Assembly: GCF_901686465.1 (NCBI RefSeq)
Contig: NZ_LR594487.1
Coordinates: 2,198,950 to 2,262,949 of the forward strand
Length of the DNA: 64,000 nt
Reading direction: 5' to 3'
Source of the DNA: Halorubrum sp. DM2
Lineage (GTDB): Archaea; Halobacteriota; Halobacteria; Halobacteriales; Haloferacaceae
In this document: piece by piece, positions 27,328 to 35,421 of the stretch
How positions within the stretch are numbered: the stretch's first letter is position 1
How the letters are laid out: the number at the start of each line of letters is the position of its first letter
Program-made: the position numbers and the translations under genes
The notes under the pieces: model-generated
Told to the model about the DNA's origin: nothing
The model's database searches: none
The model's input: only the letters and a program-made list of their open reading frames with translations

Positions 27328-27549
27328 ATGTCACGGAGTTCCACTCCTTGGGACGACCCGGACCCCGACCGCCGCCGGACGGCGCTGCCGACGGACCCGA
27401 CGCTCGACGCGCCCGACGCGCCGGACGTGATGGCGTCCGTCGACTCCTCGTCGTCGCGACCGGAGCTCGTCATCGCGGACGTCTCGCGGGAGGACGCGTG
27501 GGTGTCGGTCGACGAGACCGACGCGACCGTCCTCGAAGAGTGGTGTTGA
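27328..27549 (+). CDS. Small acidic haloarchaeal protein (DUF7556-like)
   Basis: This 73-residue protein has a Pro/Asp-rich N-terminus and a compact C-terminal half (RPELVIADVSREDAWVSVDE). From memory it resembles a small haloarchaeal family (DUF7556). The ATG at 27328 is preceded at about 28 bp by TTATACGTACTG, a good TATA-like element, so a leaderless transcript is likely. This supports the short start over the long frame that continues upstream. Function unknown. Confidence 0.75.
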   Translation: MSRSSTPWDDPDPDRRRTALPTDPTLDAPDAPDVMASVDSSSSRPELVIADVSREDAWVSVDETDATVLEEWC

Positions 27550-27651
27550 GCGCGCCCCGACGATAACGCGCCGCCCGCGTTCGTTCCCGTTTCGTTCCTT
27601 TTCGCACCCGTTTTCGAGGCGTCGCTCCCGTTCTCGTGTCCGGACTTCGAC

Positions 27652-28548
27652 CTACCGGAGCCCGCGGTCCGCCTCCCAGCCGCGGATCAGCGACCCGACC
27701 GTCCGGCAGGTCGGTACCGACACGCCGTGCCGGTCCGCTCGGTCGGTGACCGCGCCGTAGATGGCGTCGACCTCGGTGCGGCGCTCGTTCGTCACGTCCT
27801 CGCGCATCGACGACCGGTTGGCGGCGGTGTCGTCGGCGACGCGCTCGACCGCGTCGACCGCCCGTCCGTCTGGCAGATCGATCCCCATCGCGCGGGCGAC
27901 GCGGGCCGTCTCGCGGGCGGCCTCGCGGGCGACCGCGCCGGCGGGACCGTCGAGCGTCGGGCCGTTCTCCGTCCGCGCGAGCGCCGAGGGACCGTTGATC
28001 CCGGCGTTGACCGCGAGCTTCTCGAAGCGGCGCACCGGCATGTCCTCGGCGACGACCGTCTCGATGCCGGCCGCGTCGAAGGTGGCCCCGACCCGGGCGG
28101 CCTGCGGGCTGGGACCGCCCGAGAGCGCGCCGACGACGACCTCGCCGATACCGGTACAGGTGACGCGGCCCGGCTCCGCGAACCGGGCTCCGTAGCTCGC
28201 GGTGCCGGCGAGGACCGTCGCGTCGAGCGCGGCGACCAGCCGCTCTTCGGTGAGCCCGTTCTGGAGCGAGCAGACCGCCTCGTACTCGCCGGTCGCGAGC
28301 GCCCGGGCGGCCGCGTCGGTGTCGTACGCCTTGGTCGTGACTAAGGCGAGGTCGGCGGCGCGGTGCGTCCCGTCGGTGAGCGCGCGCGGCGCGACCCGGA
28401 CGTCGACCTCGCCGTCGATCCGGAGCCCGTCCTCCCGAATCCGCCGCATGTGCGGGTCGCGCCCGACGAGCGTCACGTCGTGTTCGCGCGCTAACAGCCC
28501 GCCCACGAGGCTCCCGAGCGCGCCGGCACCGTAGACGAGCACCTCCAT
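27652..28548 (-). CDS. panE: 2-dehydropantoate 2-reductase
   Basis: This NADPH-dependent ketopantoate reductase has 298 residues. It has the Rossmann opening VLVYGAGALGSLVGGLLARE, SLQNGLTEERLVAALD (ketopantoate contact), the catalytic-lysine region RRFEKLAVNAGINGPSALAR, and C-terminal REDVTNERRTEVDAIYGAVT. In archaea pantoate feeds the pantoate kinase/phosphopantothenate synthetase route to CoA. It sits downstream of thrC with about 80 bp between. Some ApbA family members reduce other 2-keto acids, so the symbol is by family. Confidence 0.9.
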   Translation of the reverse strand: MEVLVYGAGALGSLVGGLLAREHDVTLVGRDPHMRRIREDGLRIDGEVDVRVAPRALTDGTHRAADLALVTTKAYDTDAAARALATGEYEAVCSLQNGLTEERLVAALDATVLAGTASYGARFAEPGRVTCTGIGEVVVGALSGGPSPQAARVGATFDAAGIETVVAEDMPVRRFEKLAVNAGINGPSALARTENGPTLDGPAGAVAREAARETARVARAMGIDLPDGRAVDAVERVADDTAANRSSMREDVTNERRTEVDAIYGAVTDRADRHGVSVPTCRTVGSLIRGWEADRGLR

Positions 28549-28630
28549 ACGCGGTGTATGGGCACGCCCACAGAAAAGGGATGCCGGTGGCGCGCAGCCG
28601 AGCGGTCCCGGACCGTCTGTCCCGCCCGAC

Positions 28631-29866
28631 TCAGCCCTTCAGCCCGCTTCCGGTCAGCGGCACGACGACGTCCTCGTCGGGACCGATCTCGCCGCGCTCG
28701 CGGAGGGTCCGCAGCGCGGCGGGCGCGACCGCGCAGGTCGGCTCGGTGTAGAAGCCGGCGGCGTGGAGGCGGTCGAGCTCGCGCGTCGCGGTCGCCTCCG
28801 TGACCGCGAGCGCGTCGCCGTCGGTCGCGTCGATCGCCGCACGGATCTCCGCCTCGCGCACCGGCTCGGCGATCTGGATCCCGTCGGCCGCCTCGTTGAC
28901 CGCCCCGGTCGGGTCCGCCGCCTCCGGGCCGTGAAGCGCCCGGACGATCGGCGCGACGCCGGCCGCCTGCGCGCCGTAGAGCCGGGGAACGGCGTCGATC
29001 CAGCCGGCCCGTTCGAGCCGTCGGAACCCGCGGTAGACGCCGAGAAAGAGCGTCCCGTGACCGAGCGGCGTCACGACGGCGTCGGGGGCGTCCCAGCCGC
29101 GCTGGAGCGCGATTTCGTACGCCGCGGTGGCGGTCCCCTCGAAGAACGCCGGATTCCACGCGTGGCTGGCGTACCACGCGTCGGAACCGTCGTCTGCGAG
29201 AGCGGATCCGCCCTCGACCGCGTTCACGCACGCGTCCGTTACGTCCTGCCGGCTCCCCTCGATCCGGACCGCGTCGGCTCCAGCGCGGCGGATCGCGCGG
29301 ATCTTCGACTCCTTCGCGTCGGCCGGGACGTAGATCTCGGCCCCGATTCCGGCCCGGGCGGCGTAGGTCGCGATCGCGGCACCCGCGTTCCCGGAGGAGT
29401 CCTCGACGACGCGCTCGACGCCCAGCTCGCGGGCCCGGGTCAGCGTCGCGGTCGCGCCGCGGTCCTTGAACGAGCCGGTCGGGAAGACGTACTCCAGCTT
29501 GAACGACGCGTTCCACGGGTCGGCGTCGCCCTCACCGTCTCGCGAGGGGTCGCGGCTCCCGTCGGCACCTCGCGCGCGGTCGCGCTCCCCGTCGGCGTCG
29601 ACGAGCGGGGTCATCCCCTCGCCGAGCGTCACCCGATCGCCGGGGTCGTCGCCGACGGCCATCAGGTCGCCGAACGCCCAGAGGCCGTCGCGCGCGTCGA
29701 ACGACGCGGGGTCGGGCGCGGCCCCCTCCGGGCTGGGCGCGTCGGCGAACGAGAGGGGTGCGCCGCACCGGCAGCGCCACCGGTCGCGGTACGTCTCGCC
29801 GCAGTCGGGACAGCGCAGTCGACGGGGAGAACGCGGCTCCCGTTCGGCCGGGTCGGGGGTCCCCAT
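28631..29866 (-). CDS. thrC: Threonine synthase
   Basis: This PLP enzyme converts O-phosphohomoserine to threonine. The N-terminus has a four-cysteine ribbon (LRCPDCGETYRDRWRCRCGA) typical of archaeal threonine synthases. The PLP lysine lies in FPTGSFKDRGATATLTRARE. VVEDSSGNAGAAIATYAARA and VVTPLGHGTLFLGVYRGFR bind the cofactor phosphate and substrate. The 411-residue length fits. An Arg/Asp-rich insertion (GERDRARGADGSRDPSRDGE) near residue 95 is non-conserved. The ATG shares one base with the stop of the upstream aspartoacylase-like gene, so they are coupled. Pyridoxal-dependent relatives such as cysteate synthase cannot be fully excluded. Confidence 0.9.
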   Translation of the reverse strand: MGTPDPAEREPRSPRRLRCPDCGETYRDRWRCRCGAPLSFADAPSPEGAAPDPASFDARDGLWAFGDLMAVGDDPGDRVTLGEGMTPLVDADGERDRARGADGSRDPSRDGEGDADPWNASFKLEYVFPTGSFKDRGATATLTRARELGVERVVEDSSGNAGAAIATYAARAGIGAEIYVPADAKESKIRAIRRAGADAVRIEGSRQDVTDACVNAVEGGSALADDGSDAWYASHAWNPAFFEGTATAAYEIALQRGWDAPDAVVTPLGHGTLFLGVYRGFRRLERAGWIDAVPRLYGAQAAGVAPIVRALHGPEAADPTGAVNEAADGIQIAEPVREAEIRAAIDATDGDALAVTEATATRELDRLHAAGFYTEPTCAVAPAALRTLRERGEIGPDEDVVVPLTGSGLKG

Positions 29867-30822
29867 CAGTACTCGTCGACGTTGGTGCCGACCGAGCAGA
29901 CGTACTCCCCCTGCGCCACCTGCGGGAGCCGGCGCGTGCGCCAGAATATCCCGTCCGCGTCGGCCGTCACGCGGCCCTCCAAGGCCCCGAAGGTGTCGGT
30001 CACCTCGAACAGCACGTCGCCGGCGGTGACGCGCTCGCCCAGCTCGCGCTCGAAGCGGACCAGCCCGCCGGCGGGCGAGCCGTACTGGTCGAAGCCGCGG
30101 GCGCGCGTCTGCGATTCGAGGGGTGCGTCGCCGTCGAGGAACCCGTAGTGGCGGAGCACGTTGAACACGCCCTCGACGCCGTACTGGATGGACTCCTCGT
30201 CCCAGCCGACGCAGCCGCCGAGCTCCGGGTCGATAGTGGGGATACCGTGTTCCGGGCCGGCCCGCGCGAGCTGGCCGTCCGGTCCCTTGATATCGAGGAC
30301 GTGCCCGCAGCCGAAGACCTTCGCGAGCTCTAGGCAGTCCCCGTGGAGCCGGTGGCGGACGCCGCAGCGCACGCGGCTCTCGTTTATCATCCGGCTCGTC
30401 GACCCCTGATGGAGGTCCAAGATGTAGTCGGCGCGGGAGGCGACCTGAAACGTCTCGTGGGCGATCCGCTCGCTCGTCGTCCCGTCCGCGTCGCCCGGGT
30501 AGCCGCGGTTCATCTTCCGGTCGTCGACCGGGTTTCGGTGTTCCGCGGCCTGGAACGCGAAGTGGTTCACGATGCCGACGACGAGGACCGACCCGGACAG
30601 CTCCGCCGGATCGATCCGCGGAACGACGCGGTTGACGACGCCCAACCCGTTCAGCTCGTCGCCGTCGCTCACCGCCTGAACGTACAGCGTCGGCCCCTCG
30701 GCCGCGCCGTTGATCGCGGCGACCGGCAGCCGGACGGGACTCCCGTCCCGCATCTCTCCCACCTCGAGACGGCCCGTGTCCGTCTCGCCCGGAGAGGCGC
30801 GGGCCGTTCCCAGCGTTATCAT
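29866..30822 (-). CDS. Succinylglutamate desuccinylase/aspartoacylase family zinc hydrolase
   Basis: This 318-residue protein of the AstE/AspA carboxypeptidase-like family starts at the ATG at 30822. I see the zinc-site region in GVVNRVVPRIDP and NPVDDRKMNRGYPGD (catalytic Asn-Arg), DYILDLHQGSTSR (His ligand) and a late RGFDQYGSPAGGLVRFEREL beta domain. These enzymes hydrolyse N-acyl amino acids to free amino acid and carboxylate. The TGA shares a base with the ATG of threonine synthase. Substrate unknown. Upstream it is divergent from the CHAT protease gene, with start codons about 150 bp apart. Confidence 0.87.
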   Translation of the reverse strand: MITLGTARASPGETDTGRLEVGEMRDGSPVRLPVAAINGAAEGPTLYVQAVSDGDELNGLGVVNRVVPRIDPAELSGSVLVVGIVNHFAFQAAEHRNPVDDRKMNRGYPGDADGTTSERIAHETFQVASRADYILDLHQGSTSRMINESRVRCGVRHRLHGDCLELAKVFGCGHVLDIKGPDGQLARAGPEHGIPTIDPELGGCVGWDEESIQYGVEGVFNVLRHYGFLDGDAPLESQTRARGFDQYGSPAGGLVRFERELGERVTAGDVLFEVTDTFGALEGRVTADADGIFWRTRRLPQVAQGEYVCSVGTNVDEY

Positions 30823-30971
30823 TACGCGAAGGTGGGGCGGGCGGGACTTTATCCGTTCGGTCCGCGGCGATCCGACCGACACAAGCTTTATCGCCGCTAT
30901 CACACTACGGAGTGGCACGCACCGCCGCGGCGTCGGTCCTCGCGTTCCGATGACCGTCGCGGCGAGTCCCC

Positions 30972-33176
30972 ATGAGCATCGACATCGACCCGCTGCGTGA
31001 GACCGACGGCATCACCGTCACGGACCACATCGAGAACACGCAGTTCGAGGTGTACACCGACCGCCCCGTCGACCCGCGCCCCCGCCCGGGGTCTGACCAC
31101 TACTTCCCCGTGGACGCTAGCGTCGCGGTCGAGACCGGATCGATCGAGATCCCGCGCGTCGCGGTCGTCGAGACGCGGGCCGGCGACGGGACGCTCCTCA
31201 CGCACGGGGACTGTTACGCGATGCCGGACGGGACGTACCACGTCGGGATCAACCCGGCCCCGACGAAGCTGTACTTCGCCTTCGAGTCCGGGTTCTCCGT
31301 CTCGACGACCGACCGGACGACGCGGATCGACCTCGACACGCCCGAGACGGTCGCGCTCGGGTTCCGGTCGCTTCACCAGACCCCCGCGGGGACCATCACC
31401 ACCCCGACGGACCCGGAGTCGCTGATGGACGCCGTCTCGCTGCTCGGGTCCGCGCTCCAGACGACCAGCCCGGAGCGGTCGTTCCCGACGCTGCGGGGGC
31501 ATCCGCCGCTCATCGAACCGGGCGAGGAGTTCCGCGTTCCCGAGCGGGTCGAGCCGGTCGACAGCGGGGTCCGGATCGTCGTTCCGCCCGAGTATCGATA
31601 CCTGTACCCGGTCGTCTCGCTGGCGTACTACTTCGCGGCCGAGGTCGTCCCCGGCGACGCCCCGCGAATCGAGGGCGACGGCTGGACGTACCCGCTCGAA
31701 CCGGGCTTCGAGGCGCGGACCGCGGAGGTGCTCAGGCAGTCGTTCCACATGGACTGTCTGACCCGTACGGAGGGGTTTTACCCGGTCGACCTCCACGAGC
31801 GCGAGACGACCGACCTCGACCTCGACTGGAAGCGGCTGTACGACCTCCCGCTCGCGGAGCGGCTCGGCGAGTACCTCGACGTTCCCTTCGAGGCGGTCGA
31901 GCCGGAGCTGCCGCAGTGGACGCTGACGACCGACGTCCGTCCCGACCCCGAGAACGTGGAGATGCTCCCGTTCGTCGCCGGGGAGCTGTCGATCGTCCGC
32001 TCGCCCGAGACGGTGACGCCGGCCGACGAGGACGGCGGCATCGGCGTCGGGTTCCTGCGAGCGTCGGCCGACGATGCGCCGGCGGCGAGCGTTCCGCCCG
32101 GTCCGAACGGCTCCGACCATCCAGTAAGCGCGGTCGACGAGTTCGGCGGCGGCGAGTTCGTCCGCGGCGGGGCGAGCGCGGAGGCGACCCCGGACGCCGA
32201 CCCGGTCCCGAACGTCGACCCGGTTCGGGGCGCGGACGCGTCGGCGGACCGCGGCGCGGTGGCGGCCGACGCCGACTTCGTGCGCCCGGAGCCGGTCGAC
32301 ACCGTCGAACACGCGTGGGTCGGCGACGGCGTCCCTCTCGACGCGAACAAGGCCACCCTCGACGCGTACCACCGCCGGCTCGAAGCCGGGCAGGTCGAGC
32401 AGTCGCGGATCTCCGTCCTCGTCGTCTGTAACGACGAGCAGATGCGCGAGGAGGGCGACGTCGCCGACCTGTACGGACTCCGCGACATGGTCCAGTTCGA
32501 CATCGAGGTGCGACACGACCTCGACCGCGGCGAGATGCGCGAGGCGCTCGCGTCCGATGTCGACTTCCTCCACTACATCGGTCACGTCGACGACCGTGGA
32601 ATGCAGTGCGCCGACAGCTACCTCGATCTGACCGACGAGGACCTCGAAATCGGCGTCAGCGCCTTCTTACTCAACGCCTGTCAGTCGTACCGGCAGGGCG
32701 AGGCCCTGGTCCACCGCGGCTCCCGCGGCGGCATCGTCACGCTCTCCGACGTAGCGAACTCGCCCGCGACGAAACTCGGCCGGATCATCGCTCGCCTGAT
32801 GAACAGCGGGTTCAACCTCCGCACCGCGCTTCACGTCGCGAAACGTGAACTGATCACGGGGCACCAGTACATCGTGGTGGGTGACGGGGCGACGACGATC
32901 TGTCAGAGTCGGAGTGGAGGAGCGGTGGTGATAAATGCTAAAAGACAAAATAAACAAGTAAATATATCAACAAATATTTATCCGAATGGTCCGTATGGGG
33001 TTGGTACATTAAGCACGCTCAATTTGGAAACAGTCTCTTCAAATTACTACGTACCGGCTGAAATTGAGGCCTTCAACGTCGCAAAGAATGATTTCCAGAA
33101 TTTTTTGGAATTGGAAACATTACCAATATTTATGAATGAAAGGTTATCTTGGACGGATACTATTTCGTTTAATTAA
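30972..33176 (+). CDS. CHAT domain (caspase-like) protease
   Basis: This 734-residue protein has a family-specific all-beta-looking N-terminal region (1-350), an acidic low-complexity linker (about 350-440), and a C-terminal CHAT protease. The catalytic pair is His538 in HYIGHVDDRG and Cys570 in LLNACQSYRQG, 32 residues apart as usual for clan CD. The domain closes at HQYIVVGDGATTICQS. The last ~85 residues (from about 650) form a further module ending LSWTDTISFN. They are encoded by DNA of about 35% GC, against roughly 65-70% before. The stop overlaps by 4 bp the stop of a convergent 43-residue peptide gene. CHAT proteases act in programmed death and defence (for example the Csx29 protease of type III-E CRISPR systems). 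A similar role here is inference. Confidence 0.85.
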   Translation: MSIDIDPLRETDGITVTDHIENTQFEVYTDRPVDPRPRPGSDHYFPVDASVAVETGSIEIPRVAVVETRAGDGTLLTHGDCYAMPDGTYHVGINPAPTKLYFAFESGFSVSTTDRTTRIDLDTPETVALGFRSLHQTPAGTITTPTDPESLMDAVSLLGSALQTTSPERSFPTLRGHPPLIEPGEEFRVPERVEPVDSGVRIVVPPEYRYLYPVVSLAYYFAAEVVPGDAPRIEGDGWTYPLEPGFEARTAEVLRQSFHMDCLTRTEGFYPVDLHERETTDLDLDWKRLYDLPLAERLGEYLDVPFEAVEPELPQWTLTTDVRPDPENVEMLPFVAGELSIVRSPETVTPADEDGGIGVGFLRASADDAPAASVPPGPNGSDHPVSAVDEFGGGEFVRGGASAEATPDADPVPNVDPVRGADASADRGAVAADADFVRPEPVDTVEHAWVGDGVPLDANKATLDAYHRRLEAGQVEQSRISVLVVCNDEQMREEGDVADLYGLRDMVQFDIEVRHDLDRGEMREALASDVDFLHYIGHVDDRGMQCADSYLDLTDEDLEIGVSAFLLNACQSYRQGEALVHRGSRGGIVTLSDVANSPATKLGRIIARLMNSGFNLRTALHVAKRELITGHQYIVVGDGATTICQSRSGGAVVINAKRQNKQVNISTNIYPNGPYGVGTLSTLNLETVSSNYYVPAEIEAFNVAKNDFQNFLELETLPIFMNERLSWTDTISFN

Positions 33177-33304
33177 GGGCCAGGGTTACAAACGGCAGCA
33201 TTCGCCGCCGCGGGCGCTGCCTGTGTCAACAGCAGCAGTGCGGTGAACAGGACGCCGGCCATTTTCGGGTGCTCTGCCACGTAGTCCGCGACACTTTCGT
33301 GCAT
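33173..33304 (-). CDS. 43-residue hydrophobic peptide (DUF7503-like), convergent with the CHAT gene
   Basis: An open frame of 44 codons encodes a hydrophilic head (MHESVADYVAEHPK), a hydrophobic core (MAGVLFTALLLLTQ), small residues (AAPAAANAA) and the end VCNPGP. From memory it matches the tiny haloarchaeal proteins grouped as DUF7503, which share the AEHP...GVLFT...LLLSQAG...A pattern. It could be a signal-peptide-like or single membrane-spanning peptide. A TATA-like TTTATTTAT at about 33325-33337 on the same strand lies 25-30 bp before the ATG, supporting leaderless expression. The TAA overlaps the end of the CHAT gene tail to tail. It is GC-rich inside an AT-rich surround. Confidence 0.8.
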   Translation of the reverse strand: MHESVADYVAEHPKMAGVLFTALLLLTQAAPAAANAAVCNPGP

Positions 33305-33527
33305 ACAACAGAAGTATCAGGATAAATAAATATCTGAGCTTGTTCTGCGGCAAAACAATAGAGATATTTGAACTATATTAACTATGTATTAAACATCTCT
33401 GGCAACTGAGAGTCGTGAGATCGGTCTGACACGAGAGGATCGAAGGGTCGCGAATCGTCGCGAACCCGCTCGTCGGTCCGGCCGAGGACCCCGTTTTTTC
33501 ACCGCCGAGCGCGGAGGGCGAACCGCC
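33305..33527. other. AT-rich intergenic stretch
   Basis: The first ~100 bp (to about 33400) are strongly AT-rich (for example GGATAAATAAATATC) and contain the promoter of the 43-residue peptide. The remainder returns to normal composition and holds the promoter of the next gene, with GTTTTTTCACC just upstream of it. No gene is seen. Confidence 0.6.
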
Positions 33528-33776
33528 ATGACCGACATCGAAGCCGCGATCCGAGAGGCGTTCGAACACACGGAGTACGACCTCGGCGACGTCGCGGTCA
33601 ACCGTCGACAGGTGCGCGTGCCGGTGATCGAGGAAGGGGCCGACCCCGACGCGCTCCGGGCGGTGATCGAGGAGGCGCTCGGGGCGGACGCCCTCGCGGC
33701 CGTGACCGTGACCACGGAGCGCATCGCCGGCGAGGACACCGTCGGCACCGTCGTGTCGTTCCGGTACCGGGACTGA
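33528..33776 (+). CDS. Small conserved haloarchaeal protein of unknown function
   Basis: This 82-residue acidic soluble protein reads like an alpha/beta fold: helix EAAIREAFEHTEYDLGDVAV, strand RRQVRVPVIE, helix ALRAVIEEALG, strand AVTVTTER and a final strand VGTVVSFRYRD. No catalytic motif and no cysteines. The ATG at 33528 follows a T-rich leader (CCCGTTTTTTCACC). I do not recognise the family. It is 90 bp upstream of a winged-helix regulator on the same strand. Confidence 0.75.
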   Translation: MTDIEAAIREAFEHTEYDLGDVAVNRRQVRVPVIEEGADPDALRAVIEEALGADALAAVTVTTERIAGEDTVGTVVSFRYRD

Positions 33777-33866
33777 CGCCGTTTTCCGGGTCGGAGCCGC
33801 CGCTTCGGTCCCGCGCTGCGACGCGGTACGATTAACAGGTCGGTACCCGTACACACGGATCATACG

Positions 33867-34664
33867 ATGACGGCCGAGGAGGGACACGACGGCGCACAGT
33901 ATCTCGCCGGCTCGCCCGTTCGGGTCGCGATACTCCGGGCGTTACGCGAGGAGCCGCGACGCCCGGCGGCGCTGACCGACGCGGTCGACGCGACGCGAAC
34001 GACCGTCCAGCGGATCCTCGCGGGATTCCGCGAGCGCGACTGGGTGGTGAAACGCGACGCCGCCTACCGGGTGACGCCGACCGGAGCGCGCGTCCACGAC
34101 GCCTACGAGGCGCTGCTGACGGAGGTCGAACGCGGGGAGCGCTACGGGCGGTTCGCCGCGGCCGTCGAGCGCGTCGGCGTGGACTTCCCGCCCGCGGGAA
34201 TCCCCGACAGCGACCTCTCCGTCGCGTCCGACCGGAACCCGCTTGCGGCCGTCGACCGGCTCACGGAACTGCTCCGCGAGAGTCACGGTGCCGACATCCG
34301 GGCGGTCTCTCCGGTCGTCATCCAGCAGTTCAACGACGCCGCCGCCGCGGCGCTGGACGACGGCGCGAGCGTCGAACTGATCATCGACCGCGACGTGGTC
34401 GACACCTCGGTCGCGGAGTTCGGACCGGCGACCGACCGCGCGTTGGACGACGACGACGCCGAGGTGTACGTGAGCGCGGAGCCGGTCGAGTACGGGCTCT
34501 TCCGGTACAGCGAGGTCGCCTGCGTGACCGCGTACGACGAGCGGAACAACCCGCGGTGCGTACTCGAATCGACCGACGAGACGGTCGTCGGCTGGGTCGA
34601 CGACGCGTTCGCGTCGCTCCGAGACGACGCGACGCGCCTCTCCTCGGTGGTCGAGCGCGCCTGA
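33867..34664 (+). CDS. Winged-helix transcriptional regulator (FilR1-like family)
   Basis: This 265-residue regulator has an N-terminal winged helix (residues about 12-80: LAGSPVRVAILRALREEPRR, then TTVQRILAGFRERDWVVKRD and YRVTPTGARVHDAY). The C-terminal effector-like region (about 100-255) carries a phospholipase-D-like or FilR1-middle-domain pattern with ADIRAVSPVVIQQFNDAAAA, then SVELIIDRDVVDTSVAEFGP and the end RCVLESTDETVVGWVDDAFA. Such proteins are abundant in haloarchaea and act as local repressors or activators. The ligand and target are unknown. The ATG follows a TATA-like GATTAACAGG at about 33830. Confidence 0.85.
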   Translation: MTAEEGHDGAQYLAGSPVRVAILRALREEPRRPAALTDAVDATRTTVQRILAGFRERDWVVKRDAAYRVTPTGARVHDAYEALLTEVERGERYGRFAAAVERVGVDFPPAGIPDSDLSVASDRNPLAAVDRLTELLRESHGADIRAVSPVVIQQFNDAAAAALDDGASVELIIDRDVVDTSVAEFGPATDRALDDDDAEVYVSAEPVEYGLFRYSEVACVTAYDERNNPRCVLESTDETVVGWVDDAFASLRDDATRLSSVVERA

Positions 34665-34681
34665 GAGGGACGAGCCGGCCG

Positions 34682-34804
34682 CTACGCGTCGTCGCTCGCG
34701 GTCTCGTCGCCCGTCGCGTCGTCCGTGGCGGAACCGTCCGGGTCGAAGTTCGCGGGGACGACCGTCGGATGGTCGATGGCGATGGAAGGCGTTGTGGCGC
34801 TCAT
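34682..34804 (-). CDS. Possible 40-residue acidic peptide
   Basis: An open frame from the ATG at 34804 to TAG at 34682 encodes MSATTPSIAIDHPTVVPANF followed by an Asp/Thr/Ala-rich acidic tail. A TATA-like AATTTTTAGG lies about 30-35 bp upstream, as expected for a leaderless haloarchaeal gene, and codon third positions are G/C-rich. There is no homolog I recognise. It is too short to be certain and could be chance. Confidence 0.4.
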   Translation of the reverse strand: MSATTPSIAIDHPTVVPANFDPDGSATDDATGDETASDDA

Positions 34805-34890
34805 GGGTACAGTCGGTGGTAGACGACCGATACCCTAAAAATTACCCATAGGCATAACGTATCCGCCCGCCGGCTCGGGATGCGCTTCGG

Positions 34891-35421
34891 TTATTCTGCG
34901 TTTCCGCCCGCGACCTGGAACGTCTCGAAGGTCTCACCCGCCGGCGTCACCAGCCGCCCGTCCAAGCTCCCCGCCTCGTCGTCCGATGGGGTGAGTTCCG
35001 CGTGCGCCGGGCGGTTGCCGCGCGGCTGCGCGTGGCTTCCCGGATTCAGTATCGGTAGCCCGCCGGAGTCGTCGAACCGGGGGCGATGGCTGTGGCCGCA
35101 GATCACGGCGTCCGCGTCGCGGCCCCGACCGAGCATGACGAGGCCCGTGTCGCCGCTGCGGTGTCGGTGCGTGACCGCGAAGCGGACCCCGGCGTACTCG
35201 ACGGTCCGCACCTCGGGGACGCGGTCGCGGATCGCCGCGTCGTCGTTGTTGCCGTAGACGGCCCGGAGGCTGCCGGCGGCCGACTGAAAGGCGTCGAACA
35301 CCGGTTCTCGGTAGAAGTCGCCCGCGTGGATCACGAGGTCGGCCTCGCGGACCGCCTCCGCGGTCCGACCCTGAAGCTTCGACTCCTCGCGGGCGTGCGT
35401 GTCAGAGACGACGACGAGCAT
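34891..35421 (-). CDS. YfcE-type metallophosphoesterase
   Basis: This 176-residue metal-dependent phosphodiesterase shows the motif set MLVVVSDTHARE, LVIHAGDFY, VYGNNDD, FAVTHRHR and CGHSHRP in the order of the calcineurin-like fold (YfcE/MJ0936 group). In this group the enzymes hydrolyse 2',3'-cyclic nucleotides or bis-p-nitrophenyl phosphate, while the natural substrate is unknown. TATA-like TTAAAT lies 25 bp upstream at about 35445, suggesting leaderless transcription; the same AT box borders repeat element B on the other strand. Confidence 0.92.
   Translation of the reverse strand: MLVVVSDTHAREESKLQGRTAEAVREADLVIHAGDFYREPVFDAFQSAAGSLRAVYGNNDDAAIRDRVPEVRTVEYAGVRFAVTHRHRSGDTGLVMLGRGRDADAVICGHSHRPRFDDSGGLPILNPGSHAQPRGNRPAHAELTPSDDEAGSLDGRLVTPAGETFETFQVAGGNAE

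Noticed and set aside
30972..33176. CHAT gene as a broken gene or two genes joined by a frameshift
   Set aside because: The frame is continuous through the composition break and the tail has protein-like sequence ending at a natural stop.
33305..33400. Replication origin in the AT-rich stretch
   Set aside because: No Orc1/Cdc6 gene and no ORB-like repeats; the AT richness is explained by a promoter and foreign DNA.
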